From Chryseobacterium gwangjuense (GTDB taxonomy: Bacteria > Bacteroidota > Bacteroidia > Flavobacteriales > Weeksellaceae), in NCBI RefSeq assembly GCF_021311115.1, contig NZ_JAJTNP010000001.1, forward strand, positions 372,001 to 436,000: DNA of 64,000 nucleotides. The letters are read 5' to 3'. Under the pieces are notes generated by a model. It did not search any database. It saw only the letters and a list, made by a program, of their open reading frames with translations, and was not told where the DNA came from. Numbering within the stretch: position 1 is the stretch's first letter; each line of letters begins with the position of its first letter. The position numbers and the translations under genes are program-made. Positions 24,809-34,113 of the stretch are shown piece after piece.

Positions 24809-25336
24809 TCAGCTTATTTTCTTTAGAATCTTTTCAAAAGTATTAATATTCCTGCTCGTAAACTGGTCTTTCAGACTTTTCTTACCAAGAATTTTCCCAA
24901 AAGTGGAATCCAATGTATTTCCTTTCGGAACCTGCCAGTAGAAAATATTATTTACGATTTTAGCATCTTCATGAGCTGCTTTTACTGCGTTTTCGAATTC
25001 CTGCATCAGAACTTTTTCAACACCGTCATTTCCAACAAAGGTATAGGAATGAAGTTCTTCATTTTTTTCAAAAGGATTTCCATTCCAGAATTGCTCTATT
25101 TCTTCCTGAGATTTAATAAAAAGATAGGCTTCGTAAGAGAAATGTTCCGACATTGCTTTTTCAAGAATCTCTTTTAACTCTCCTGCTTTTTTATCCGATG
25201 AAAAGATAATATTTCCGGAAGCCAGAATAGAAATAACATCACTCATGCCTGCTTTTTTGAATACCTGGCAAACATCTGCCATTTTCATGTTTGTTCCTTT
25301 TACATTAACTCCGCGGAGAAAAGCACAGTATTTCAT
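24809..25336 (-). CDS. DUF1697 domain protein
   Basis: 175 residues, cytoplasmic. The N-terminus YCAFLRGVNVKGTNMKMADVCQVFKKAG and then SILASGNIIFSSDKK are the DUF1697 hallmarks (LRGINVGG..., ...SGNVVF). The C-terminal half has FYWQVPKGNTLDSTFGKILGK and LKDQFTSRNINTFEKI, matching the conserved TxRNxxTxxK segment. Structures in the family show two ferredoxin-like domains; the function is unknown. It is convergent with the small acidic gene, 4 bases away. Confidence 0.9.
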   Translation of the reverse strand: MKYCAFLRGVNVKGTNMKMADVCQVFKKAGMSDVISILASGNIIFSSDKKAGELKEILEKAMSEHFSYEAYLFIKSQEEIEQFWNGNPFEKNEELHSYTFVGNDGVEKVLMQEFENAVKAAHEDAKIVNNIFYWQVPKGNTLDSTFGKILGKKSLKDQFTSRNINTFEKILKKIS

Positions 25337-25387
25337 AGTTGGTGAGTTTGTTGAGTTGTTAAATCGTTAAATCGTTGAGTTGCTATA
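25337..25387. repeat. Short tandem/dispersed repeat between genes
   Basis: The spacer contains two gttgagttg units around two ttaaatcg units (gttgagttgttaaatcg, ttaaatcgttgagttg). It has the look of a small repeat copied between genes, not of coding DNA. Confidence 0.45.
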
Positions 25388-26881
25388 CTATTTAATTCTT
25401 TCGTATAAATTATAATCTGTTCCGGATGGTTTTAAATGGTAAATTTTTTCAAGAATCTTATTCTGACTGTTCAGATGATCTTTGATGCGGAATTCTTTTA
25501 GAAGTTTGTAATGTTCTTTATAATATTCAGCATCTTTTTCAGTATATAAATTTTTATAGGAAAGCAGATATTTAGGTTTTCTTTTCTTTACCGTATTAAT
25601 CCAGTAATTGGTTTTATCTTTTTTGATTTCCTCCTGAATCTGCTGATCAACCAGCCCTACTTCATCAATTGTTTTAAGTCCTGAGAAGTACGGAACATAA
25701 CCCGCAGGTTCAAGCAGAATCCATTGTTTTTTATCTTTTTCATACAAATCCAGATAAAGTCCGATTGATCTTCTGTAATTCCATTCTCCGTTTCCTGTTG
25801 CAATGGAATGTACCGTCTGAAAAGCCAACATAGGAAGGATATAAAAAATGATAAGTGAACTCAGCCAAAGGTTTCTTTTTTCTTTCTGCTCTAACACAAA
25901 AATAAGAACCGGAACAAAAAGTAAAATCTGAGGGATCCAGTAATACCAATCAAAAAGACTTTTCTGTGAAAGAAAGATAATTTGTTTCGTCCAGGCAAAA
26001 ATAAAAATCATCCATAAAAACGGGTTCCTTTGCTTTTGCTCTTTCTGTCTTATGATAAAGATGAAACATACGATTTCAAAAACAGCTATAATAATTGTAA
26101 ACGGGTTAAAATCTCCGGGTAATTTGAGCATTCCCCAAAAGTTCCCATAATTCAGTCTGAAATAATCCCAATTTTGTTGGAAAGTAAAATGATGATCATA
26201 TCGCAATTGCTTTGCAACAATCGTATTATTGATCAATTCTCCAAAATAAAACCAGTTAAAAGCCAGTGCCACACTAACTCCTAAAATTCCTCCCAAAACA
26301 TAGCTCCATCTTATTTTTCGATTCCAAAAAACAGCTACTAAAAAAACAATTCCTAAGAAAATTACCGAGTCTATTCTCGTAAATAAAATCAACACAGGTA
26401 AAATGAATAAAGCCCATTTTTTCTCTTTTTTAAAGCCATAATACAGCAAAGCCATTTCTAAAAAGAACAGAATTCCATATTCCATTCCTAAAATAGAAAT
26501 CTTTATAGAAGGCGGGAGTATGCCAAAAAGAAAGATAAAAATTGCTTTATGCCAAGGATTTTTAAATATCAAATGTGAAAGAAACAGACTTCCTATTGTA
26601 AAGAGTACGGTATTAAAAATCAGCAAAGGCTCTATAAAATTCTCTTTCCCAAAAATCAGATTAAAAAAGTAGGATACAAAAACATACAAATGCGTAGTAG
26701 ATGCTGAAATCTTAGTGGTTCCGTTGAACCCTATGACTCCGTAATCCATCAAATTCTGAGCGACTCTCCAGGTAATAAAAGCATCTTCCTGAATATGATG
26801 GGTAAGCAAAAAATAAAGCTTTACAATAATTGCAAAAAAAAGAGCATAAATGGGAAGGTATTTATTCTGAGATTCAGTCAT
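25388..26881 (-). CDS. GT-C-fold integral membrane glycosyltransferase-like protein
   Basis: 497 residues with about ten hydrophobic segments in the first 370 residues and a soluble C-terminus. The first loop contains HIQEDAFITWRVAQNL, the acidic-pair motif expected in GT-C enzymes that use polyprenyl-phosphate sugars, followed by GVIGFNG. The C-terminal domain (LEPAGYVPYFSGLKTIDEVGLVD) matches that of arabinosyl/mannosyltransferase-like proteins annotated in other bacteria. The acceptor is unknown; protein or cell-surface glycan is possible. It lies downstream of the DUF2723 gene, from which a terminator separates it. Confidence 0.75.
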   Translation of the reverse strand: MTESQNKYLPIYALFFAIIVKLYFLLTHHIQEDAFITWRVAQNLMDYGVIGFNGTTKISASTTHLYVFVSYFFNLIFGKENFIEPLLIFNTVLFTIGSLFLSHLIFKNPWHKAIFIFLFGILPPSIKISILGMEYGILFFLEMALLYYGFKKEKKWALFILPVLILFTRIDSVIFLGIVFLVAVFWNRKIRWSYVLGGILGVSVALAFNWFYFGELINNTIVAKQLRYDHHFTFQQNWDYFRLNYGNFWGMLKLPGDFNPFTIIIAVFEIVCFIFIIRQKEQKQRNPFLWMIFIFAWTKQIIFLSQKSLFDWYYWIPQILLFVPVLIFVLEQKEKRNLWLSSLIIFYILPMLAFQTVHSIATGNGEWNYRRSIGLYLDLYEKDKKQWILLEPAGYVPYFSGLKTIDEVGLVDQQIQEEIKKDKTNYWINTVKKRKPKYLLSYKNLYTEKDAEYYKEHYKLLKEFRIKDHLNSQNKILEKIYHLKPSGTDYNLYERIK

Positions 26882-26938
26882 TCTGTATTTTTAGTTTTGA
26901 CAAAGATAATTGTAAAATTTCTGAATATCAACAAATAA

Positions 26939-26962
26939 AAAACGGAACCGAAGTTCCGTTTT
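26939..26962 (-). terminator. Terminator of the DUF2723 gene
   Basis: AAAACGGAAC (26939-26948), CGAA loop, GTTCCGTTTT (26953-26962). On the minus strand it is followed by a U-rich tract. Confidence 0.82.
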
Positions 26963-26972
26963 AGTGAATATG

Positions 26973-29900
26973 TTATTGTGTTGCTTTTATAATTGCGTTG
27001 GTAATCTGTTCTTCTTTTTCTTTGGAATAAGTAGAATCATACGGTTCCATCACATCAAATAAATACTGGTAGAAAGGGGTTATCTTTTGTACTTTTTCAG
27101 ATTCATGGATTGCTTTTTCTTTACCCATTTCTTTAAGATTTTCTACAAATCTGTTAAACTTACTGTCAATAGGCTCGATTGATTTTACAAGATAATTATA
27201 AGCTTTCTCTTTTTGTCCTATCTTTCTGTAAGCATCTGTAACTGCAGAAACCACTAATGAGTATTCCATTGGTTTGCTTCTCATTTCTCTTCCGATCATT
27301 CGTTGATCTTTCGGATTTAGTTTCAGATAATACTCATATTCTTCAAAGATTCCTTTTTTAAGAACATCAGCCAATTTTAAAGCTTTTTGCTCTTTCCCGG
27401 AAACGATATATCCGTAAACCATTGAGCTTAATGAACGTGGATCATTGTATTTCTCCACAGGAATTTCTTTTGAAGCAAGATCCAATAATTCTAATGCTTT
27501 TGCTTTCTGACCGCTTAATGCTAATTCTGCAGCCGCTCTACTTGCAGAACTTCTATAGCTCATAATGTTTGAAGTAGCTGTTTCATCGAAATGCGTGTTC
27601 AGGTCTTTGAAATTACCCCATCTGTAGTTTTTCACTACATTATAAAGCGAGTTTGCGTCTACTCTTCCCAATTCTCCGTCCGGAGTTTGAGGGGTATGGA
27701 TAGGAATTAATCTATAACTGAATCCGTCAAACTGAAGATATTCATCAAGATAGAATATATTTTCACTGTCATAGATACCTCCTGAAGAGAAACTTACAGG
27801 TCTTTTCCAGTCAAAGTTAGCAAGAAGGTCAAGCATGATAAGGTTACTCTTATACAATGTATTTGCCTTATAATCAATCATGATTTGATTCGCTGCCTTT
27901 GGAAGATCTGCTGCATTGATGATTCCTGCTTTTACTGCATTTTCTTTATTTACAGGTAAGATAAATTTGGTTACAGGAAGAATATTATATTTTTCATATT
28001 TCTCTTCTCCAAAATACATTTTCAACAATTCGTCTTTTTCAGGCGATTTCATCTTAATGAAGTTCAGCGCTTCTTTCAAAGTCATTGAATCCTGAGTAAG
28101 ATATTTTCTGAACGACTGAAATTCAGTTTCCGGAGCTCCTTGCTGTTTCAACATTGAAAAGAATCCTTCCCAATCATCTTTTTTCATTAAATAGATCTGA
28201 TCATTTACTCCGTCTCTGTAATCGTCATGAGTAAGTATACCAGGAATTCCTGCTGCATTATATGTTCTTCTTTTCACCTGATCCAAATTCCAAGGTGTAG
28301 ATGCTAAAGTAAAGTTCACCACTTTCACATCATCACGGAATCTCTCAGTCTCCTGAATCGCCCAAACCGGATACGTGTCATTATCTCCATACACAAATAA
28401 AATATCATTCTTCGGTAAAGATTTCAAGATTGAATATCCATAATCATAAGAAGTATATCTGTTGTGTCTGTTGTGTACATTATAATTCTGGAAGCCCATC
28501 ATAAAAGGAACTCCTAATAAAACAACTCCTGCAAGAATATTCGCTGCATTAGACTTTATTTTAGATTGTAAAAACCACAGAATAGCTCCAGCTCCCAATC
28601 CTATCCAAATGGCAAACGCATAGAACGAGCCTACCATTGCATAATCTCTTTCTCTCGGTTCAAATGGTTTTACTCCCGTGTAGAAAACAATTCCGACACT
28701 TGTTAAAATGAATAAAGATAACAAGGCGTAAAATCTTCCGAAATCTCTATTCAATTGGAAAAAGAACCCAATTAAACCTAAAATTAATGGTAAAAAGAAA
28801 AACTTAACCGTGCTTTCATTTTTGAATTTCGCAGGCATTGCCTCCTGATTTCCCCACATTGCATCATCTATAAATGAGATCCCTGAAATCCAGTTTCCTC
28901 TTGTATTTTCACTGCTTCCTTCCAAATCATTCTGTCTTCCTACAAAGTTCCACATCAAATATCTTGCAAAATAATATCCGTTTTGGAACGTAATGAAGTA
29001 GTCCATATTCTGAGCAAGAGAAGGCTTCTGCACATTGATTAAATCATAAGGTTTTACTTTTAAATAATCTGCTGCTGTGATAGATCCGTCTTCATATTTT
29101 GCTCTCAGTTCCTCAAAAATTTGTTTTGCCTGTGGATCGTCAGCAATATCTTCATTGTCATAATTAAAAGTAAAATCCGGTGCTCCATACATAGAAATGT
29201 AGTTTGACATCACTGATTTATCTTCATTAAACATTCTCGGCATTAAACTTACATGTGATTTATTGAAAACATAGTTAAATCTGTCCCCAGTCTTTCTATA
29301 CGTTCCGGTTTTTTCATCCTTTTCGTAGATATCACCTGTTTTAACCGTTTTAAAACTTCCATCTTCATTTTTTTCGATCCCTTTCGCGTCTAAAAACGCC
29401 GTATAGTTCTGTCCGTAGAAAGTTGGCCAATCTCCGTATTGTTCTCTGTTATAATAATCCAGCATACCAATTGCCGTATCAGGATCATTAAGGTTCATTG
29501 GTGGGTTTGCATTCGCTCTGATAGGAATTACCATCCAGCAAGAGAAACCGATAATCATATAAACAACTGATAATGCAATCGTCTGGAATACATTTCTTTT
29601 TGCTTTTCTGGCATATTTAATAAGGAAATAGCAAATTGCCACCATTAAAATAAATGCCACAATAGTTCCTGAATGGAAAGGAAGTCCTAAACCGTTTACA
29701 AAGAAAATTTCCAGTCTTCCAAACATCGTCATGATCAATGGGAAAATAATTTTAAAAACAATAATTAAAATCCCAAGAGTAATCAAGTTAGCCCAAATAA
29801 AATTCTTCCAGGTAAACTGATAATTTCTAGCATAATATACTAAACAAACCGCAGGAATTGCCAACATACACATCATGTGCACCCCTACAGAAAGGCCTAA

Positions 29901-30458
29901 AATAAAGAAAATAAGAATGATCCATCTTTCGCTGGCCGCATCTTTATATTCATTTTCCCATTTAGTAATCAACCAAACTAATAAAGCAATAAACATAGAA
30001 GCCATAGAATATACTTCACCTTCTACTGCCGAAAACCAAAACGTATCTGAAAAAGTAAAACATAAAGCACCTATTATACCTGCAAAAAGTATAGATATTT
30101 CCTGATGCTTTGTAATTTCTTCAAAATCTTTGTTCAGAAGTCTTCTTACAAAATGAGTGATCGTCCAGAACAAAAACAGAATAGTAAATGCACTGAATAA
30201 TGCAGACATTCCATTAATAACAATTGAATAATTTTCACCATTTCCAAAAGCAAAAATGGCAGCGACTGCTCCCACAATCTGGAACAAAGCTGCTCCCGGT
30301 GCGTGTGTCACTTCCAGCTTTACTGCTGAAGAAATATATTCTCCACAATCCCAAAAACTAAAATTGGGCTCTATGGTCGAAAGGTAAGTGAAAAATGCAA
30401 TGACAAAAACCACCCATCCGAGAAGGGTGTTCCATCGCCTAAAAGTCCAGTTTTTCAT
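26973..30458 (-). CDS. DUF2723 large membrane protein, GT-C/PMT-like
   Basis: 1161 residues. The N-terminus (WNTLLGWVVFVIAFFTYLSTIEPNFSFWDCGEYISSAVKLEVTHAPGAALFQIVGAVAA) is the DUF2723 domain, with FWDCGEY carrying the acidic pair that GT-C transferases use. About a dozen membrane helices occur in two blocks (residues 10-320 and 560-680), and a large periplasmic insert lies between them. After the second block comes a soluble domain with DILFVYGDNDTYPVWAIQETERFRDDVKVVN. The last 200 residues look TPR-like (SGQKAKALELLDLASKEIP). Bacteroidetes DUF2723 proteins are proposed protein O-glycosylation or lipid-linked glycosyltransferases. The catalytic role here is inferred. Confidence 0.87.
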   Translation of the reverse strand: MKNWTFRRWNTLLGWVVFVIAFFTYLSTIEPNFSFWDCGEYISSAVKLEVTHAPGAALFQIVGAVAAIFAFGNGENYSIVINGMSALFSAFTILFLFWTITHFVRRLLNKDFEEITKHQEISILFAGIIGALCFTFSDTFWFSAVEGEVYSMASMFIALLVWLITKWENEYKDAASERWIILIFFILGLSVGVHMMCMLAIPAVCLVYYARNYQFTWKNFIWANLITLGILIIVFKIIFPLIMTMFGRLEIFFVNGLGLPFHSGTIVAFILMVAICYFLIKYARKAKRNVFQTIALSVVYMIIGFSCWMVIPIRANANPPMNLNDPDTAIGMLDYYNREQYGDWPTFYGQNYTAFLDAKGIEKNEDGSFKTVKTGDIYEKDEKTGTYRKTGDRFNYVFNKSHVSLMPRMFNEDKSVMSNYISMYGAPDFTFNYDNEDIADDPQAKQIFEELRAKYEDGSITAADYLKVKPYDLINVQKPSLAQNMDYFITFQNGYYFARYLMWNFVGRQNDLEGSSENTRGNWISGISFIDDAMWGNQEAMPAKFKNESTVKFFFLPLILGLIGFFFQLNRDFGRFYALLSLFILTSVGIVFYTGVKPFEPRERDYAMVGSFYAFAIWIGLGAGAILWFLQSKIKSNAANILAGVVLLGVPFMMGFQNYNVHNRHNRYTSYDYGYSILKSLPKNDILFVYGDNDTYPVWAIQETERFRDDVKVVNFTLASTPWNLDQVKRRTYNAAGIPGILTHDDYRDGVNDQIYLMKKDDWEGFFSMLKQQGAPETEFQSFRKYLTQDSMTLKEALNFIKMKSPEKDELLKMYFGEEKYEKYNILPVTKFILPVNKENAVKAGIINAADLPKAANQIMIDYKANTLYKSNLIMLDLLANFDWKRPVSFSSGGIYDSENIFYLDEYLQFDGFSYRLIPIHTPQTPDGELGRVDANSLYNVVKNYRWGNFKDLNTHFDETATSNIMSYRSSASRAAAELALSGQKAKALELLDLASKEIPVEKYNDPRSLSSMVYGYIVSGKEQKALKLADVLKKGIFEEYEYYLKLNPKDQRMIGREMRSKPMEYSLVVSAVTDAYRKIGQKEKAYNYLVKSIEPIDSKFNRFVENLKEMGKEKAIHESEKVQKITPFYQYLFDVMEPYDSTYSKEKEEQITNAIIKATQ

Positions 30459-30641
30459 AGTATAAAATCAATTATGCGAAAATAACGTTTTTAGATCATT
30501 CTATAGGGATTTTAACAAAATTTAAAAATTTGGCGCAGTATTTGCGAAGTCAGTATCGCGAAAAAAACAAAATAAAAATATTTTTTTATTTAATCAATAG
30601 TTTCAAACCCAACAAAAGTTTAGAAATTATTTATTTTTTTG

Positions 30642-30649
30642 TATTTTTG
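30642..30649 (+). promoter_or_regulatory. -7 box upstream of the cysteine-synthase-like gene
   Basis: TATTTTTG matches TAnnTTTG; the expected transcription start near 30656 leaves a leader of about 24 bases. No TTG at the ideal -33 distance was seen. Confidence 0.5.
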
Positions 30650-30679
30650 CCGTCAGATTTTTATTGAAAATAACAAATA

Positions 30680-31717
30680 ATGAGTAATGTTTACGATAAT
30701 ATCCTTGGCCTAATAGGAAACACTCCTATGGTGAAGCTAAATACTGTTACAAAAGATATTCCTGCAACCGTTTATGCCAAGTTAGAATCATATAATCCTG
30801 GACATTCCACTAAAGATAGAATTGCACTTCACATTATAGAAAACGCTGAGAAAAAAGGCTTATTAAAAGAAGATTCTGTAGTTGTAGAAACTACTTCCGG
30901 AAATACCGGTTTTTCTATTGCAATGGTTTGCATCATTAAAGGATATAAATGTATACTTGCTGTAAGTGATAAGACAAAGCCAGAAAAAATAGCTTATCTT
31001 AAAGCACTTGGAGCTACGGTTTACATATGCCCTGCTAATGTACCTGCAGATGACCCTAGATCTTACTATGAAGTTGCTAAAAGAATCGCTTCAGAAACAC
31101 CAAATTCAGTTTACATCAATCAATATTTTAATGAACTAAATATTGATGCCCACTACCAAACCACAGGTCCTGAAATTTGGGAACAGACAGAAGGTAAAAT
31201 TACTCACCTTTTTGCCTGCACTGGAACAGGTGGAACTTTATCAGGATCAGCAAAATTTTTAAAGGAAAAAAATCCTGCTATCAAAGTGATCGGTGTAGAT
31301 GCCGACGGTTCTATTCTTAAAAGCTATCATGAGACCGGTGAAATTCGTAAAGAAGATGTTCACCCTTATCAGATCGAAGGAATGGGGAAAAATTTAATTC
31401 CTTCTGCCCTGCTTTTTGATAAAATTGATGAATTTGTAAGAGTAAACGATGAGATGTCTGCTTACAGAACCCGCGAAATTGCTTTAAAAGAAGCAATAAT
31501 GGGAGGTTATACTACAGGAGCGGTTACTCAGGCATTGATGCAATATGCGCAATCTCATGAGCTTTCTGAAAACGATATCATTGTTTTAATATATCCGGAT
31601 CATGGGTCAAGATACATTACCAAAGTGTACAGCGACAAATGGATGGAAGAACAGGGATTCATCAACAACTGTGTTCATAATTATGATGAAGTTTTCAAAA
31701 CGGAATTCATTAAATAA
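30680..31717 (+). CDS. PLP-dependent cysteine synthase family protein, candidate cysteate synthase
   Basis: 345 residues of fold type II. The PLP lysine is Lys45 in NPGHSTKDR, the Asn loop is TTSGNTG (71-77), and the phosphate loop is CTGTGGTLSG. The sequence resembles CysK/CysM but has ESYNPGHS and GMGKNLIPSALLFDKIDEFVRV at positions where O-acetylserine sulfhydrylases read NPxxSVKDR and GIGAGFIP, which suggests a changed substrate. The next gene is an alpha-oxoamine synthase like the cysteate fatty acyltransferase of Flavobacterium sulfonolipid synthesis. In that pathway a cysteine-synthase homologue makes L-cysteate from phosphoserine and sulfite. I infer that role; plain cysteine synthase is the alternative. 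Confidence 0.75.
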   Translation: MSNVYDNILGLIGNTPMVKLNTVTKDIPATVYAKLESYNPGHSTKDRIALHIIENAEKKGLLKEDSVVVETTSGNTGFSIAMVCIIKGYKCILAVSDKTKPEKIAYLKALGATVYICPANVPADDPRSYYEVAKRIASETPNSVYINQYFNELNIDAHYQTTGPEIWEQTEGKITHLFACTGTGGTLSGSAKFLKEKNPAIKVIGVDADGSILKSYHETGEIRKEDVHPYQIEGMGKNLIPSALLFDKIDEFVRVNDEMSAYRTREIALKEAIMGGYTTGAVTQALMQYAQSHELSENDIIVLIYPDHGSRYITKVYSDKWMEEQGFINNCVHNYDEVFKTEFIK

Positions 31718-31743
31718 GAAGAAATAAATTTATTATACAAATC

Positions 31744-31776
31744 AAGCCTTTTTTGTAGATCATAAAAGGCTTTTTT
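31744..31776 (+). terminator. Terminator or attenuator between the two lipid genes
   Basis: AAGCCTTTT (31744-31752) pairs with AAAAGGCTT (31764-31772), followed by a T-run. It sits 20 bases before the start of the next gene. Confidence 0.75.
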
Positions 31777-31796
31777 ACTTAAAAATTACTAATAAA

Positions 31797-33071
31797 ATGT
31801 TGGATATTTTTGAAAGAATAAAAGAAAATCCAGGACCTCTTGGACAATTTGCAGACTACGGAGAAGGTTATTTTATTTTCCCTAGATTAGAAGGTCCTAT
31901 TGGTCCTAGAATGCAGTTCCAAGGAAGAGAAGTAATTTTCTGGAGTGCAAATGATTACCTGGGAATGTGTAATCATCCGGAAGTTTTAGAAGCAGATGCA
32001 AAAGCTGCTGCAGAATTCGGAATGTTCTATCCTATGGGAGCAAGAGCAATGTCCGGAGAAACTGAACAACACTTACAATTGGAAAGAGAATTGGCCGATT
32101 TCGTTCAAAAGGAATCTGCTTATCTGTTAAATTTCGGTTACCAAGGAATGGTTTCTACTATCGATGCATTGGTAGGAAGAAATGATGTCATTGTTTATGA
32201 TGTTGATTCTCACGCTTGTATCGTAGACGGTGTAAGGCTTCACGCTGGTAAGAGATTTACTTACAAGCACAATAATATTGAAAGTTTAGAAAAAAACCTT
32301 CAGAGAGCAACCAAAGTAGCTCAAGAAACAGGAGGTGGAATTCTTGTGATCACGGAAGGAGTTTTCGGGATGAGAGGACAACAAGGTAAACTGAAAGAAA
32401 TCTGTGAGCTAAAATCTAAATATCAATTCAGACTTTTAGTGGATGATGCTCATGGTTTCGGAACGCTTGGTAAAACAGGAGCCGGAGCTGGAGAAGAACA
32501 AGAATGCCAAGATCAGATTGATGTTTATTTCTCAACTTTTGCTAAATCTATGGCTGGTTTTGGAGCTTTCCTTGCAGGAGACAAAGAAATCATCAGATAC
32601 CTAAAATTTAATTTGAGATCTCAAATTTTTGCTAAATCTTTAACAATGCCAATGGTAATCGGAGGATTGAAAAGATTGGAGCTATTGAGAACAAGACCTG
32701 AAATTAAAGCTAAGCTTTGGGAAAATGTAAATAAACTACAAAGCGGTCTTAAAGAAAGAGGCTTCAACATTGGAGATACCAATACTTGCGTAACTCCGGT
32801 TATGATGCAGGGAAGTCCAGTAGAAGCTACTCTGTTGGTAAAAGACTTGAGAGAGAAGTACGGAATCTTCACATCTGTAGTGGTTTACCCTGTAATACCT
32901 AAAGGAATGATTTTACTAAGATTAATTCCTACAGCATCCCATACCGATGCAGAAATCAACGAAACTCTTGCAGCATTTGAAGCAATTCACGATAAATTAG
33001 TAAGTGGTTACTATAAAGAGCAGGAACAAAAATTATTAGAAGAACAAGGTTTAAGTTTCAAACCGATTTAA
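31797..33071 (+). CDS. Alpha-oxoamine synthase, candidate cysteate fatty acyltransferase (SPT-like)
   Basis: 424 residues of fold type I, in the family of serine palmitoyltransferase and 2-amino-3-ketobutyrate CoA ligase. Visible residues: FWSANDYLGMCNHP, His139 in VDSHAC (stacks on PLP), LVDDAHGFGTLGKTG with Asp217, and the Schiff-base Lys250 in STFAKSMAGFGAF. The N-terminus (MLDIFERIKENPGPLGQFADYGEGYFIFPRLEGPIG) is longer than KBL and matches the sphingolipid/sulfonolipid branch. In Flavobacterium the equivalent enzyme condenses cysteate with an iso-C15 acyl-CoA to 3-ketocapnine. A serine palmitoyltransferase is the alternative. The adjacent cysteate-synthase-like gene favours the sulfonolipid reading. 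Confidence 0.8.
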   Translation: MLDIFERIKENPGPLGQFADYGEGYFIFPRLEGPIGPRMQFQGREVIFWSANDYLGMCNHPEVLEADAKAAAEFGMFYPMGARAMSGETEQHLQLERELADFVQKESAYLLNFGYQGMVSTIDALVGRNDVIVYDVDSHACIVDGVRLHAGKRFTYKHNNIESLEKNLQRATKVAQETGGGILVITEGVFGMRGQQGKLKEICELKSKYQFRLLVDDAHGFGTLGKTGAGAGEEQECQDQIDVYFSTFAKSMAGFGAFLAGDKEIIRYLKFNLRSQIFAKSLTMPMVIGGLKRLELLRTRPEIKAKLWENVNKLQSGLKERGFNIGDTNTCVTPVMMQGSPVEATLLVKDLREKYGIFTSVVVYPVIPKGMILLRLIPTASHTDAEINETLAAFEAIHDKLVSGYYKEQEQKLLEEQGLSFKPI

Positions 33072-33081
33072 TAATAAAATT

Positions 33082-33114
33082 AAAAAACCACTGAAATTCA
33101 CTCAGTGGTTTTTT
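33082..33114 (+). terminator. Terminator after the SPT-like gene
   Basis: AAAAAACCACTGA (33082-33094) pairs exactly with TCAGTGGTTTTTT (33102-33114) over a 7-base loop, ending in T-run. Confidence 0.9.
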
Positions 33115-33158
33115 ATAAATAATATTCTATAAAAACGAATTTATACAATAAATAATTA

Positions 33159-34043
33159 ATGAAGCTGAGAGGTTATGTTTTGGGTATTATTTCTGCAATT
33201 TCTTACGGGTTGCTCCCTATTTTTATTTTACCCATCAAACATGGTCACTTTTCTTTAGACATTACTTTATTCTATAGATTTCTGTTTTCAGCTTTAATGA
33301 TTGGAGGCTATTTACTCTATTCCAAAGAAAGCTTTTTACTCAGCAAAAAGGAACTGCTGATATTTACAATCCTCGGAATCTGTTATGCACTTTCCTCAGA
33401 ATTTTTATTCTTAGGATATGATTATCTTACTGCAGGAATAGCATCAACCGTTTTATTTATCTATCCGGTTATTGTAGCGCTCATTATGTTTTTCTTTTAT
33501 AAAGAGAAATTGACAAACCTTTCCGTAGGATCGTTGTTTTTAGCATTTGCCGGAGTTATTGTGCTTTGCTTAAAAGGAAATAGTCTGGAAATCAATTATG
33601 CCGGTTTAGGAATTGTGATGCTTAGTTCAATATTCTACGCCTTGTATATTGTTATAGTAAACAAATCCAACATACAGGCTTCAGGATTTAAACTTTCATT
33701 TTATTCCATGTTGTTTACTTCCGGATTTTTTATGGTAAAAGCAATGATGGGTAATGAATCTTTTATGATTCCGTCACTCAATACTTTTTTCAATTTTTTA
33801 ATTTTTGCTTTCCTGACGACAGTTATCTCAAGTCTATGTTTAGTCTATGCTATTAAAGACATTGGCTCCACTCCCGCTGCAATTTTAGGAGCTTTGGAAC
33901 CAGTAGTTGCTGTCCTGATTAGTGTTTCAATGTTTCATGAAAAATTTACTTTCAATCTTTTTTTAGGAATCATTTTAATTTTAATCGGGGTTATTTTAAA
34001 CGTTATTTCAGACAGTAAAAAATCAATTGAAATTGAAAAATAA
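33159..34043 (+). CDS. EamA-family (DMT superfamily) transporter
   Basis: 294 residues with ten predicted membrane helices in two EamA repeats, the second starting near residue 150 (GLGIVMLSSIFYALYIVIVNKSN). The conserved end-of-repeat pattern STPAAILGALEPVVAVLISVSMFHEKFTFNLFLGIILILIGVIL is clear. Substrates for this family range from amino acids to drugs and cannot be predicted here. It has its own region after a terminator and is followed, 70 bases on, by the radical SAM gene. Confidence 0.88.
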   Translation: MKLRGYVLGIISAISYGLLPIFILPIKHGHFSLDITLFYRFLFSALMIGGYLLYSKESFLLSKKELLIFTILGICYALSSEFLFLGYDYLTAGIASTVLFIYPVIVALIMFFFYKEKLTNLSVGSLFLAFAGVIVLCLKGNSLEINYAGLGIVMLSSIFYALYIVIVNKSNIQASGFKLSFYSMLFTSGFFMVKAMMGNESFMIPSLNTFFNFLIFAFLTTVISSLCLVYAIKDIGSTPAAILGALEPVVAVLISVSMFHEKFTFNLFLGIILILIGVILNVISDSKKSIEIEK

Positions 34044-34092
34044 AAGAATATTATTCAAAATAAACCATTCATAAAAATTCAATTATTTAAAA

Positions 34093-34100
34093 TAAATTTG
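34093..34100 (+). promoter_or_regulatory. -7 box of the radical SAM gene
   Basis: TAAATTTG fits TAnnTTTG. With a start about 7 bases further on, the transcript would begin within about 7 bases of the TTG start codon, so it may be nearly leaderless. Confidence 0.5.
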
Positions 34101-34113
34101 TAAAAATTTTCTC

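Noticed and set aside
25337-25387. Possible CRISPR repeat
   Set aside because: Units are too short and too few, with no regular spacers and no cas genes.
30680-31717. Ordinary cysteine synthase CysK/CysM
   Set aside because: Possible, but the neighbouring SPT-like gene and changed motifs favour a cysteate synthase; kept as the alternative.
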